Shown one piece after another: positions 56,025 to 64,000 of a stretch of DNA of 64,000 bases (within the stretch, counting starts at the first letter, position 1; every line of letters starts with the position of its first letter). Origin of the DNA: Telluria aromaticivorans (GTDB taxonomy: Bacteria; Pseudomonadota; Gammaproteobacteria; Burkholderiales; Burkholderiaceae_D); NCBI RefSeq assembly GCF_013003915.1, contig NZ_JABAIV010000002.1, positions 124,001-188,000 on the forward strand, read 5' to 3'. The notes beneath the pieces are model-generated. The model had not been told where the DNA came from, ran no database searches, and saw nothing but the letters and a program-made list of their open reading frames with translations. Both the position numbers and the translations under genes were made by a program.

Positions 56025-56303
56025 CTATTTCGCGCTCGTGCGTGCAGCAGCGAGAGCCCGGCACTGATCGATATTGCGCTGCGCCTTGGGACCTTGCCGC
56101 TTCTCCCACAGCGCGAGCACCGCTTGCGCACGCTCGAGCGCGGGACCGAACCAGGCCCGGTCCTTCTCGGCCACGGCCTTGTCCATGTGTGGAAGTTCGC
56201 GATCGATTAGCGCGACAGTGTCAGCGGGAAAGGTAGCGGCCTGGTCTTGGGCATTTGCCGTCAGTGAACACAGCAGCAAGAAGGCGACAAAAGTACAACG
56301 CAT
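56025..56303 (-). CDS. small exported hypothetical protein
   Basis: 92 residues from the ATG at 56303, with AAGGGA 5 bases upstream. Signal peptide CTFVAFLLLCSLTANAQ, then a helical mature part (VALIDRELPHMDKAVAEKDRAWFGPALERAQAVLALWEKRQGP). No family recognised. It lies downstream of fliE on the same strand but with a hairpin between. Confidence 0.65.
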   Translation of the reverse strand: MRCTFVAFLLLCSLTANAQDQAATFPADTVALIDRELPHMDKAVAEKDRAWFGPALERAQAVLALWEKRQGPKAQRNIDQCRALAAARTSAK

Positions 56304-56371
56304 CGGTTCCCTTGAAAAAGAAAAGATCGCACAGCAATAACTGGTCTCGCATTGCCCAGGCCACAATGCAC

Positions 56372-56391
56372 AACCGGCCTTGCGGCCGGTT
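56372..56391. terminator. GC-rich hairpin between fliE and the small exported gene
   Basis: AACCGGCC, loop TTGC, GGCCGGTT: a perfect 8-bp stem 34 bases after the fliE stop (minus strand). No T run follows on either strand, so it may be a transcript end or processing structure rather than a strong intrinsic terminator. Confidence 0.5.
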
Positions 56392-56425
56392 CGATGCTAT
56401 CAGTTTGCCAGCAGAAACAGTCGCC

Positions 56426-56794
56426 TTACACCTGCATGTTCATGATGTCATGATAGGCTGACACGAGTTTGTTGCGTACTTGCACCGTACTCTGGAAAGC
56501 GATGCTCGATTTCTGCATGGCGATCATGGTGTCGGACAAACTCACGGTATCATCACCCATCGCAAACCGCTTGCCCAAATCGGATGCCTCCTTCTGGGTC
56601 GCGCTGACGCTTTCCAGCGTCGTCTTCAATGCATCAGCGAAGTCGAGCTTGGCAACCGCGGGGCTGGCGCCTGGTGCGCCGAGGCCGACGGGCGCAACCG
56701 GGCTCGCTGCCGGCTTGGTCGCCGCAGCTTTCAATTGCTCCATCATCGCCTGGATCCGGCCTGGATCGATACCGCCGATGCCGCCAATACTCAT
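56426..56794 (-). CDS. fliE: flagellar hook-basal body complex protein FliE
   Basis: 122 residues from the ATG at 56794 with GGAG 9 bases upstream. The C-terminal FliE core is clear: DFADALKTTLESVSATQKEASDLGKRFA and MQKSSIAFQSTVQVRNKLVSAYHDIMNMQV. FliE joins the MS ring to the rod. Here it is divergent from fliF, whereas in many bacteria it is the first gene of the fliEFGHIJK unit. Confidence 0.95.
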   Translation of the reverse strand: MSIGGIGGIDPGRIQAMMEQLKAAATKPAASPVAPVGLGAPGASPAVAKLDFADALKTTLESVSATQKEASDLGKRFAMGDDTVSLSDTMIAMQKSSIAFQSTVQVRNKLVSAYHDIMNMQV

Positions 56795-56977
56795 TGCTTT
56801 CTCCTGCTGGTCAAGGGCTGTCAAATACAACCGCTTTATTCAGGCTTCCAGAATATCAGCCTGCAGCCAAGTTCCTCCCTCGAAGAAGCACGGTTTTCCA
56901 CCCCTATTTCAAGGTTTGAATGTTGCTCTGTGGCTTCATAATGCGTCTAATCCCTCCATCCCGGACACCAACCCACC

Positions 56978-58660
56978 ATGGCAGCAGTTGCTGAAGACTT
57001 GATCGACACCCCGGCCGCAGGTCGCCAGGGCTTTTTCCAGAGCACGATGGGGCGCCGCGTCGCCCTTGGCGGCGGCATTGCGCTTGTCCTTGCCATCATG
57101 ATCGCGCTGTGGATGTGGAGCCAGGCCCCGGAATACCGCGTGCTGTTCTCGAACTACAGCGACCGCGACGGCGGAGCGATTACCGCTTCGCTCGACCAGA
57201 TGGGCGTGCAATACAAATTCTCCGAAGGCGGCACTGCGATCCTGGTCCCGGCCGAGCAGATCCACGATTTGCGCCTGAAGCTGGCCTCGCAAGGCCTGCC
57301 GAAGGGCGGCAACGTCGGTTTCGAGCTGATGGAAAACCAGAAGCTGGGCACCTCCCAGTTCCTCGAACAAGTGAATTACCAGCGCTCGCTGGAGGGCGAA
57401 CTGGCGCGTTCGATCCAGTCGCTGGGCTCGGTCAGCGCCGCGCGCGTCCACCTGGCGCTGCCGAAACCGTCGGTCTTCGTGCGCGACCAGCAAAAGCCGA
57501 CCGCCTCGGTGCTGCTGAACCTGCAGCCGGGCCGGGCCCTCGATCCGGGCCAGGTCAGCGCCATCGTCCACCTGGTCGCTTCCAGCGTGCCGGAACTGAC
57601 GGTCGGGAATGTTACCGTGGTCGACCAGACCGGCAATTTGCTGTCGGATACCTCGAACAAGGGTCCGGGCGCCAAGGGCCTGGATGCAACCCAGCTCAAG
57701 TATGTCGAGCAGGTGCAGCAGAACATCATCAAGCAGGTCGAATCGATCATCGTGCCGCTGGTCGGCAAGGGCAACGTGCGCGCCGAAGCCACCGCCGAAG
57801 TCGACTTCGCCCAGGTCGATACGGCTGCCGAGATGTACAAGCCGAACTCGCCGCCGGAGCCGCAGGCCATCCGCAGCCAGCAGACGTCCGAGTCGAGCCA
57901 GCCGGGCCCAAGCGCCTCGGGCATCCCGGGCGCGCTGTCGAACCAGCCGCCGGGCGTGGCCACCGCGCCGATCGACGGCCAGCCGCCAGCCGCGGGCGCA
58001 GCGGCGGCTGGCGGCCCAACGCGCAAGGACGCCACCACCAATTACGAAGTCGACAAGACCATCCGCTACGAGCAGCGTCCGATGGGCGGCATCAAGCGCC
58101 TGACCGTGGGCGTGGTCGTGAACCACCGCCGCACCGTGGACCCGAAATCCGGCAAGATCATCGTGCGTCCGCTGGCCGCCGCCGAAGTGGCCCAGATCAA
58201 CGAGCTGGTGAAGCAGGCGATGGGCTATTCGCAGGCACGCGGCGACACCCTGAACGTGACCAATGCCCCGTTCGAAGGCGTCGACCGCCCGGATGACACC
58301 ATCCAGCAGCTCGACTGGTGGCGCGACCCGGCCAACCTGCCGCTGGCCAAGGAAATCGGCAAATACCTGCTGCTGTTCGCGATCCTCGGTTTCCTGTATT
58401 ACCGTATCCTGTTGCCGCTGATGCGCCCGGCGATCAAGAAGTTCGATGAAGCCACGGCGCCGCCGCCGGAACCGGAACCGGAAAGCACCGAAGCCGCCGA
58501 TGCCCAGGCCGTGGCGGTCGAGGAAGAGATGGAAGAACAGGAAGTGGAACGCCAGAACCAGGGTTACCGCGCCAACCTGGTGATGGCGCAGGAACTGGCC
58601 CGCAAGGATCCACGTATCGTGGCTAACGTCGTCAAAGCATGGTTGGGTACAAATGAGTGA
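56978..58660 (+). CDS. fliF: flagellar MS-ring protein FliF
   Basis: 560 residues. Membrane segments are at about 28-48 (VALGGGIALVLAIMIALWMW) and 462-482 (YLLLFAILGFLYYRILLPLM). Between them lie the YscJ/FliF ring domain (YRVLFSNYSDRDGGAI ... QNFLE-type stretch QFLEQVNYQRSLEGELARSI) and a periplasmic FliF C domain interrupted by a Pro/Gly/Ala linker. The cytosolic tail binds FliG. The start overlaps no gene; fliG overlaps the end by 8 bases. Confidence 0.96.
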   Translation: MAAVAEDLIDTPAAGRQGFFQSTMGRRVALGGGIALVLAIMIALWMWSQAPEYRVLFSNYSDRDGGAITASLDQMGVQYKFSEGGTAILVPAEQIHDLRLKLASQGLPKGGNVGFELMENQKLGTSQFLEQVNYQRSLEGELARSIQSLGSVSAARVHLALPKPSVFVRDQQKPTASVLLNLQPGRALDPGQVSAIVHLVASSVPELTVGNVTVVDQTGNLLSDTSNKGPGAKGLDATQLKYVEQVQQNIIKQVESIIVPLVGKGNVRAEATAEVDFAQVDTAAEMYKPNSPPEPQAIRSQQTSESSQPGPSASGIPGALSNQPPGVATAPIDGQPPAAGAAAAGGPTRKDATTNYEVDKTIRYEQRPMGGIKRLTVGVVVNHRRTVDPKSGKIIVRPLAAAEVAQINELVKQAMGYSQARGDTLNVTNAPFEGVDRPDDTIQQLDWWRDPANLPLAKEIGKYLLLFAILGFLYYRILLPLMRPAIKKFDEATAPPPEPEPESTEAADAQAVAVEEEMEEQEVERQNQGYRANLVMAQELARKDPRIVANVVKAWLGTNE

Positions 58661-59657
58661 CAAGGATAAAGAAGGCATCCAGCAGGCAGCGATCCTGATG
58701 CTGGCCCTGGGCGAAGCGGAAGCTGCCGAAGTGATGAAATTCCTGGGCCCGCGCGAAGTGCTGAAACTCGGCGGCGCAATGGCGCAAATGAAGGCCGTGC
58801 AGCATGGCGAAGTGGTGAAGGTGCTGGAAGCCTTCGTCGTGGAGACCAACCTGCATTCGACCGTGGGCCTGGATTCCGACGAATATATCCGCCAGGTGCT
58901 GACCAAGGCGCTGGGCGACGACAAGGCCGCCGTGCTGCTCAACCGCATCCTGGGCGGCAAGGACGCCTCGGGCATTGAAAGCCTGAAGTGGATGGACTCG
59001 CCGTCGGTGGCCGAACTGATCCGCAACGAGCACCCGCAGATCATCGCCACCATCCTGGTCCACCTCGAGCGCGACCAGGCCTGCGAAATCCTGGCGAACT
59101 TTACCGAACGCCTGCGCAACGACGTGGTGCTGCGTATCGCCACGCTCGACGGCGTGCAGCCGGCCGCCTTGCGCGAGCTGAACGACGTGCTGACCAAGCT
59201 GCTGTCGGGTAACGAGAACATCAAGAAATCGTCGCTGGGCGGCGTGCGCACCGCTGCCGAGATCCTGAACTTCATGAGCGGCGAGCAGGAATCGGCCGTG
59301 ATGGACAACATCAAGAACTACGACAACGACATGGCGCAGAAGATCATGGACGAGATGTTCGTGTTCGATAACATCATCGACATCGACGACCGTGGCATCC
59401 AGCTGCTGCTGCGCGAAGTGCAGTCCGAGATGCTGATCATTGCCCTGAAAGGCGCCTCGCAAGACCTGCGCGATAAGATCTTCAAGAACATGTCGCAGCG
59501 TGCGGGCGAGATGATGCGCGAAGACCTGGAGTCAAAAGGTCCAGTGCGCCTGTCCGAGGTCGAATCCCAGCAGAAGCAGATCCTGCAGATCGTGCGCCGC
59601 CTGTCCGACGAAGGCCAGATCGTGCTGGGTGGTAAAGGTGAGGATTCCTTCGTCTGA
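58653..59657 (+). CDS. fliG: flagellar motor switch protein FliG
   Basis: 334 residues, standard size. Three domains: N-terminal FliF-binding, middle with the EHPQIIATILVHLE motif, and a C-terminal domain with charged torque helix residues (MDEMFVFDNIIDIDDRGIQLLLREV). FliG couples stator energy to rotation. It overlaps fliF by 8 bases and shares a base with the fliH start. Confidence 0.97.
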   Translation: MSDKDKEGIQQAAILMLALGEAEAAEVMKFLGPREVLKLGGAMAQMKAVQHGEVVKVLEAFVVETNLHSTVGLDSDEYIRQVLTKALGDDKAAVLLNRILGGKDASGIESLKWMDSPSVAELIRNEHPQIIATILVHLERDQACEILANFTERLRNDVVLRIATLDGVQPAALRELNDVLTKLLSGNENIKKSSLGGVRTAAEILNFMSGEQESAVMDNIKNYDNDMAQKIMDEMFVFDNIIDIDDRGIQLLLREVQSEMLIIALKGASQDLRDKIFKNMSQRAGEMMREDLESKGPVRLSEVESQQKQILQIVRRLSDEGQIVLGGKGEDSFV

Positions 59658-60385
59658 TGATTCCTAAGGAACAGCAAAGCGCCTACCAGCGCTGGGAAAT
59701 GACCTCGTTCGGCGACGAGCGCCCGAGCACGGTCGCGCGCCGCGCCGCGATGGCGCCGCCGGCCGCGCCGGCCGCCCCTGCGGTGAACGTGGATGCGGGT
59801 GAAATCGTGCGCAACGTGCCGATGCCGACCGCTGAAGAACTGGAAGCGATCCGCGAGCAGGCGCGCGCCGAAGGCTATGCCGAAGGCCTGCTTGAAGGCC
59901 AGGCTGCGGGCCAGGCCCAGGGCTATGCCGACGGCGCCGCCGCCGGCCAGCTGGAAGCCAGCGCCGAGCTGGAACACCTGCGCTCGATTGCCGCGACCTT
60001 CAGCGACGCCGTGGTGCAGGCCGACGAAACCATCGCCCACGACGTGCTGGAACTGGCCCTGCGCCTGGCGCGCGGCATGGTGCGCACGGCGTTCGAGGTG
60101 CGTCCCGAACTGATTTTGCCGGTGGTGCAGGAAGCGATCGGCTACCTGCCGGTGCTGGCCCAGCCGGCCGTGCTGACGCTCAACCCGCTGGACGCCGAGA
60201 TCGTGCGCGACGCCATGGGGCAGGAGCTGATCAAGGGTGGCTGGCGGATTGCGGAAGATATCGGCATGGCGCGTGGCGGGTGCAAGGTGGATACGGCGAG
60301 CAACCAGATCGATGCGCAGGCTGCGGCGCGTTGGGGGCGGTTGACCCACTCTCTGCAATCCAATGTCGACTGGATGGGTTCGTAG
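59657..60385 (+). CDS. fliH: flagellar assembly protein FliH; stop codon supplied by a repeat
   Basis: 242 residues. The N-terminus is variable; GxxxG-type repeats occur at about 72-110 (AEGYAEGLLEGQAAGQAQGYADGAAAGQ), and the C-terminal domain (VLELALRLARGMVRTAFEVRPELILPVVQEAI) binds and holds back the ATPase FliI. The gene begins on the last base of fliG. Its TAG stop (60383-60385) lies inside the first bases of a BIME-like repeat (cgTAGggtgggc), so the natural C-terminus may have been cut or extended by the insertion. Confidence 0.92.
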   Translation: MIPKEQQSAYQRWEMTSFGDERPSTVARRAAMAPPAAPAAPAVNVDAGEIVRNVPMPTAEELEAIREQARAEGYAEGLLEGQAAGQAQGYADGAAAGQLEASAELEHLRSIAATFSDAVVQADETIAHDVLELALRLARGMVRTAFEVRPELILPVVQEAIGYLPVLAQPAVLTLNPLDAEIVRDAMGQELIKGGWRIAEDIGMARGGCKVDTASNQIDAQAAARWGRLTHSLQSNVDWMGS

Positions 60386-60512
60386 GGTGGGCGGCTTCGC
60401 CGCCCGCGCGTTCAACCTCCGCCGGAACCACCGCGACATAATTAATTTCGGCGATCACCGCGTGGGCGTTTGTTATCCATGCCCCCGGCATGAATAACCC
60501 CGCCCACCCTAC
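60381..60512. repeat. BIME-like repeat pair 10, inside the fliH-fliI operon, with long capped stem
   Basis: Left arm CGTAGGGTGGGCGGC... ends GCGCGTTCAACC and begins 5 bases before the end of fliH. The right arm on the minus strand begins GTAGGGTGGGCGGG and ends ACGCGGTGATCG; it carries an extra palindrome at 60472-60498 (GTTATCCATGCC/GGCATGAATAAC, one mismatch). It separates fliH from fliI by 139 bases in an otherwise tightly packed operon. Confidence 0.88.
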
Positions 60513-60524
60513 ATTGATCAACCG

Positions 60525-61925
60525 ATGACGAATCACACCGCCGACCGCCACACCGCCCGCTGGAAATCGTTCTTGAAAGACTGCGACTCGCTGGTAGGCT
60601 TCGCCGAACCCATGCAAGTCTCGGGCCGCATCACGCGCGTGGCCGGCCTGGTGATGGAATGCGTCGGCCTGAAGCTGGCCGTGGGCAGCGCCTGCACCAT
60701 CCCGATGCCCAACGGCACCCGCATCGAGGCCGAGGTGGTCGGTTTCGAAGGCGAGCGCCTGTTCCTGATGCCGCAGAGCGACGTCGAAGGCGTGGTGCCC
60801 GGCGCGCGCGTGTTTCCGGTCGAATCGGCACTGCCGAAACCCGGCAGCGTGCAGCACCCGCGCCGTCGTCCGAGCGACCGTACGCGCCACCTGCCGGTGG
60901 GCATGCAGCTGCTGGGCCGCGTGGTCGACGGCGCCGGCCGCCCGCTCGACGGCAAGGGTCCGCTCAGCACCGACGAAGTCGGGCCGCTGAACGCCCGCCC
61001 GATCAATCCGCTCGACCGCGCGCCGATCACCGACACCCTGGACGTGGGCGTGCGCGCGATCAATGCCATGCTGACGGTCGGCCGCGGCCAGCGCCTGGGC
61101 CTGTTCGCGGGTACCGGTGTCGGTAAATCGGTCTTGCTGGGCATGATCGCGCGCTACACCACGGCCGACGTGATCGTGGTCGGCCTGATCGGCGAACGGG
61201 GCCGCGAGGTAAAGGAATTCATCGAGCAGATCCTGGGGCCGGAAGGCCGGGCCCGCTCGGCGGTGGTGGCCGCGCCGGCCGACTCCCCTCCCCTGCTGCG
61301 CCTGCAGGGCGCGGCCTATGCCACCGCCATTGCCGAACATTTCCGCGACCAGGGCAAGAGCGTATTGCTGATCATGGATTCGCTGACCCGCTACGCGATG
61401 GCGCAGCGCGAGATCGCCCTGGCGATCGGCGAGCCGCCGGCCACCAAGGGCTATCCGCCTTCGGTGTTCGCCAAGCTGCCGGTGCTGGTGGAACGCGCCG
61501 GCAACGGGCTGGAGGGCGGCGGGTCGATCACGGCCTTTTATACCGTGCTGTCCGAGGGCGATGACCAGCAGGATCCGATCGCCGATGCGGCGCGCGGTAT
61601 CCTGGACGGCCACATCGTGCTGAACCGCCACCTGGCCGAGGCCGGCCACTATCCGGCGATCGACATCGAACAGTCGATCTCGCGCGCCATGCACGGCATC
61701 ACCACCCACGAGCACCAGCTGGCCGCACGCAAGCTCAAGCAGCTGTACTCGCGCTTCCAGCGCTCGCGCGACCTGATCAGCGTCGGCGCCTACGCCGCCG
61801 GCAGCGACCCGGTGCTCGACCAGGCCATCGCCAAGAATGACCAGATCGAAAATTTCCTGTGCCAGGAAATCCACGACAACGCCACCATGCTGGAGAGTTT
61901 GGGGCAATTGACCTCTCTATTCTAA
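60525..61925 (+). CDS. fliI: flagellum-specific ATP synthase FliI
   Basis: 466 residues. The Walker A region [15 protein letters not shown] lies at about 188-202, Walker [21 protein letters not shown] near 280, and the family stretch [25 protein letters not shown] after it. FliI is the hexameric ATPase of the flagellar type III export apparatus, partnered by FliH and FliJ. The repeat pair directly upstream separates it from fliH. Confidence 0.97.
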   Translation: MTNHTADRHTARWKSFLKDCDSLVGFAEPMQVSGRITRVAGLVMECVGLKLAVGSACTIPMPNGTRIEAEVVGFEGERLFLMPQSDVEGVVPGARVFPVESALPKPGSVQHPRRRPSDRTRHLPVGMQLLGRVVDGAGRPLDGKGPLSTDEVGPLNARPINPLDRAPITDTLDVGVRAINAMLTVGRGQRLGLFAGTGVGKSVLLGMIARYTTADVIVVGLIGERGREVKEFIEQILGPEGRARSAVVAAPADSPPLLRLQGAAYATAIAEHFRDQGKSVLLIMDSLTRYAMAQREIALAIGEPPATKGYPPSVFAKLPVLVERAGNGLEGGGSITAFYTVLSEGDDQQDPIADAARGILDGHIVLNRHLAEAGHYPAIDIEQSISRAMHGITTHEHQLAARKLKQLYSRFQRSRDLISVGAYAAGSDPVLDQAIAKNDQIENFLCQEIHDNATMLESLGQLTSLF

Positions 61926-61978
61926 AGATGAAAGGATGCCGGGCGGAACTATACTGTGCTCATTAATTGTGAACCTTT

Positions 61979-62422
61979 ATGGCCCAAGCATCCGCATTAA
62001 CTACCCTGATCGACCTTGCGCAGCGCGACTCCGACGCGATTGCCAAGCGACTCGGTGCGGCCCTGAAGGCGGTCGAGGAAGGCGAGCAGAAGCTGGTGAT
62101 GCTGGACGGCTACCGCGACGAATACGTGCGCAAGCTCGACGCGGCGCAGATGGCAGGCATCACCCCGTTCTCGTACCAGAACTTCGTGGCCTTCATCGGC
62201 AAGCTGGACAACGCTATTCAAGGCCAGCGCGAAGTGATCAAGCATGCGCAGTACAAGGCGGATACCGAGAAGAAAGCCTGGCAGGAAAGCGAGCGCAAGC
62301 GCCTGTCCTACCGCACCCTGAACGAACGCGCAGCAAGCGAAGCGCTGGCGATCGAGAACAAGCGCGACCAGAAACTGATGGACGACCACGCAGCCCGTGG
62401 CGCCCGCTACAAACAACGCTGA
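61979..62422 (+). CDS. fliJ: flagellar export protein FliJ
   Basis: 147 residues, all-helical coiled-coil protein of the FliJ type: ALTTLIDLAQRDSDAIAKRLG, VEEGEQKLVMLDGYRDEYV and the C-terminal KKAWQESERKRLSYRTLNERAASEALAIENKRDQKLMDD. FliJ helps FliI and the export gate. It lies 53 bases after fliI and 28 before fliK. Confidence 0.93.
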   Translation: MAQASALTTLIDLAQRDSDAIAKRLGAALKAVEEGEQKLVMLDGYRDEYVRKLDAAQMAGITPFSYQNFVAFIGKLDNAIQGQREVIKHAQYKADTEKKAWQESERKRLSYRTLNERAASEALAIENKRDQKLMDDHAARGARYKQR

Positions 62423-62450
62423 TTCACCGCCGATTTAGGCCCAAACGCAT

Positions 62451-63785
62451 ATGACGATGCAGACGACACCCCTTCCGTTCCAGGTCTCCGGCGCCAACGC
62501 GCTGGCGCAGCCGCAGCGCAATGCCGCTGCCGGCGTGCAGGCGCCGAATGCGGGCCAGTTCGGCGCCACGCTGTCGCGCGAAATCGCCCAGCGCCAGCAA
62601 GCACCTAGCAAGATTACCGGCGCACCGATGCCGGCGCCGAGCCCTGCTTCCGCGAACAAGCCGGCTGCGCCCGCCAGGCAGCAGGCCGCCGAGAAGCCGG
62701 CCGCGCAAGGCCCGAAGGCCGCCGCGCGCGAACCTGCGAAACAGAACGAAGCCGTAGCCGATGCGCCTGCAACCGCCCAGTCGGGCGCGCCTGCGAAAGC
62801 CGAGGGCACGGAAGACGCGGCAGCTGCCGCTGAATCGGCCAGCGCGGCCGCTGTCGCCGCAGCCGAGGCCGCAGCCAGCCCGGTGACCGACATGCTCGCC
62901 TTCATGGCCAGCCTGGCGCAGCCGGCAGCTGCCGTCGCCGTACCGGTAGCCGCTGAAGCCACCGCTGCCGCCACCGGCGCCGACGTTCAGCTGGCTGCGC
63001 TGCAGTCCGCGTTTGCCAAGCTCGACACGCTTGAAGTCGCCGTGACCACGGGCGATCCGGCCCTGGCCACCGCCACCGAAGGTGATGCCGGCTTCTCGCT
63101 CGCCACCGGCGTGCAGCCGACGACGCAAGAATCGGCTGAACTGCGCGCCGACCTGCGCACCCTGCAGCAGACCGCCCAGGCCGCCGTGCAAGGCGACCCG
63201 AAGTCGCTGCAGGGCGGACGCGAGGCTGCGGTTGATGCCGCCGCCATCGTCGAAGCGCCGGCCCCGGCCGCCACCCAGCTGCAGGCCCAGGCCGCGAAGC
63301 TCGAGGCACTGGCCCCGGCTGCCGTGCCGGCCGACCGCATCCCGGCGCGCGTCGGCACCCAGGCCTGGGACAACCAGGTCAGCCAGCGCATCGTCTACAT
63401 GGTCGGCAAGGAGCAGGCCGCGACCCTGACGCTCAACCCGCCGGACCTCGGCCCGGTGCAGGTGGTGCTGAACGTGAGCAACGAAGGCACCAGCGTGGCC
63501 TTCTCCTCGAATGAACTGCAAGTGCGCCAGGCCCTCGAAAACGCCCTTCCGCGCCTGCGCGAGATGATGAGCGAGAGCGGCATCATGCTGGGTAACGCGA
63601 CGGTGGATGCGGGGACGCAGGAACAGCGGCAGGCCCAGGATGGCGAGCGGCGCAATGGGAATGGCAATGGCCGTGCAGGCGTCGACAATGGCGGCACGCT
63701 CGCTGCCGCCGATGACGCCAGTGCTCGCCCGGCTACACGGACCGTGATGCTCGGCGACAATGGCATGGTCGATACGTTTGCGTAA
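62451..63785 (+). CDS. fliK: flagellar hook-length control protein FliK
   Basis: 444 residues. The C-terminal Flg_hook domain (about 305-400) reads GTQAWDNQVSQRIVYMVGKEQ and AATLTLNPPDLGPVQVVLNV, then LENALPRLREMMSESGIML. The N-terminal 280 residues are Ala/Pro/Gln-rich and low in complexity, as expected for the molecular ruler. A second FliK-like gene lies at 45977. It ends at a repeat pair and is the last complete gene of the window. Confidence 0.94.
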   Translation: MTMQTTPLPFQVSGANALAQPQRNAAAGVQAPNAGQFGATLSREIAQRQQAPSKITGAPMPAPSPASANKPAAPARQQAAEKPAAQGPKAAAREPAKQNEAVADAPATAQSGAPAKAEGTEDAAAAAESASAAAVAAAEAAASPVTDMLAFMASLAQPAAAVAVPVAAEATAAATGADVQLAALQSAFAKLDTLEVAVTTGDPALATATEGDAGFSLATGVQPTTQESAELRADLRTLQQTAQAAVQGDPKSLQGGREAAVDAAAIVEAPAPAATQLQAQAAKLEALAPAAVPADRIPARVGTQAWDNQVSQRIVYMVGKEQAATLTLNPPDLGPVQVVLNVSNEGTSVAFSSNELQVRQALENALPRLREMMSESGIMLGNATVDAGTQEQRQAQDGERRNGNGNGRAGVDNGGTLAAADDASARPATRTVMLGDNGMVDTFA

Positions 63786-63787
63786 GC

Positions 63788-63899
63788 CGTAGGGTGGGCG
63801 GCTTCGCCGCCCGCGCGTTCAACGAACCCGGCCGAACCCACGGAGCGAGTTCATTGACGTGATTTGAACGCGCGGGCGGGAGACCCGCCCACCCTACGA
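63788..63899. repeat. BIME-like repeat pair 11 (CGTAGGGTGGGC family)
   Basis: Left arm CGTAGGGTGGGCGGC... ends GCGCGTTCAACG; right arm (minus strand) begins CGTAGGGTGGGCGGG and ends GCGCGTTCAAATCAC. Both have the TTCAA tail. It follows fliK by 2 bases and precedes about 100 bases running to the window end without a recognised gene. Confidence 0.85.
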
Positions 63900-64000
63900 G
63901 CAACTATCGCCGGGATTGCCGCCCGTTATCCCCTCTTTTCGGGGCTTGCCGGCCTACCCTTCCCACCGATAATGCCATAATGACGCACCCATTCTTTTAG

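Noticed and set aside
56913-56926. Possible sigma-54 site (GG, 10 bases, GC) before fliF
   Set aside because: The GG-n-TTGC spacing fits, but the rest of the consensus is missing and such a match is expected by chance in a region this size.
63965-63972. ACCGATAA, like a sigma-28 -10 element, near the window end
   Set aside because: No fitting -35 sequence 11 bases upstream, and no gene start can be seen before the window ends.
63980-64000. ATG followed by a six-codon frame to TAG at the very end
   Set aside because: Too short to be a gene; a downstream flagellar gene may begin beyond the window.

Overview
The window is about 65% GC and reads as a contiguous chromosome segment of a betaproteobacterium in the family Oxalobacteraceae, most like Massilia/Telluria/Duganella. 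The evidence is a betaproteobacterial block hemW-rdgB-rph-phosphatase-kinase-yicC-gmk-rpoZ-spoT, a PEP-CTERM protein, an HexR-type Entner-Doudoroff cluster, polar-type flagellar genes, and many copies of an intergenic palindrome starting CGTAGGGTGGGC. The genus is an inference from gene order and repeat style.

Layout. 1-1940: end of a MacB-like ABC exporter and a small membrane protein. 1971-12251: central sugar metabolism: edd-eda plus a metalloprotease-like gene (minus strand), then pgi, an SMP-30 lactonase, zwf, hexR, a free-methionine sulfoxide reductase and transaldolase. Three copies of a 15-bp motif (TGTAGTRAAWTTWCR) lie before edd, pgi and zwf and look like HexR operators. 12426-19049: a TetR repressor divergent from a complete RND tripartite efflux operon, with an AcrR-like operator between them. 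19125-20449: a decayed thioesterase and an M28 peptidase. 20678-29796: housekeeping genes (hemW, rdgB, rph, PP2C phosphatase, Ser/Thr kinase, yicC, gmk, rpoZ, spoT). 29817-35251: a TPR/O-GlcNAc-transferase-like gene, a VOC protein, a PEP-CTERM protein, a YciI protein, heme oxygenase and greB. 35309-39905: a two-component NarL-type pair, a diguanylate cyclase and a small lipoprotein. 40338-48250: flagellar filament module (fliC, flaG, fliD, fliS, fliT, a FliK-like gene, an FlhB C-terminal-like gene, ycgR). 48379-56303: an accessory block (PAS-GGDEF cyclase, LuxR regulator, NsrR-like regulator, a truncated gene joined to a receiver-domain scrap, an SbmA/YddA-like ABC transporter and small exported proteins). 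56426-63785: fliE, then divergent fliF-fliG-fliH-fliI-fliJ-fliK.

How the genes work together. The sugar cluster carries glucose-6-phosphate through Zwf, a lactonase, Edd and Eda to pyruvate and glyceraldehyde-3-phosphate, with HexR as likely local repressor sensing KDPG. The flagellar genes supply basal body, export ATPase, hook-length control, filament, cap and chaperones, and YcgR links motility to c-di-GMP made by the two GGDEF proteins nearby. Sigma-28 type promoters are visible before fliC and fliD.

The most unusual feature is not a protein system but the repeat system: eleven BIME-like pairs of one REP-type palindrome, two of them overlapping or interrupting flagellar genes, three with long variable palindromic caps, and one remodelled between 24-bp direct repeats. 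No REP-associated transposase, CRISPR array, insertion sequence, tRNA or rRNA gene was seen. I found no convincing wholly new multi-gene system; the strongest leads are the repeats, the HexR motif set and the two gene relics.
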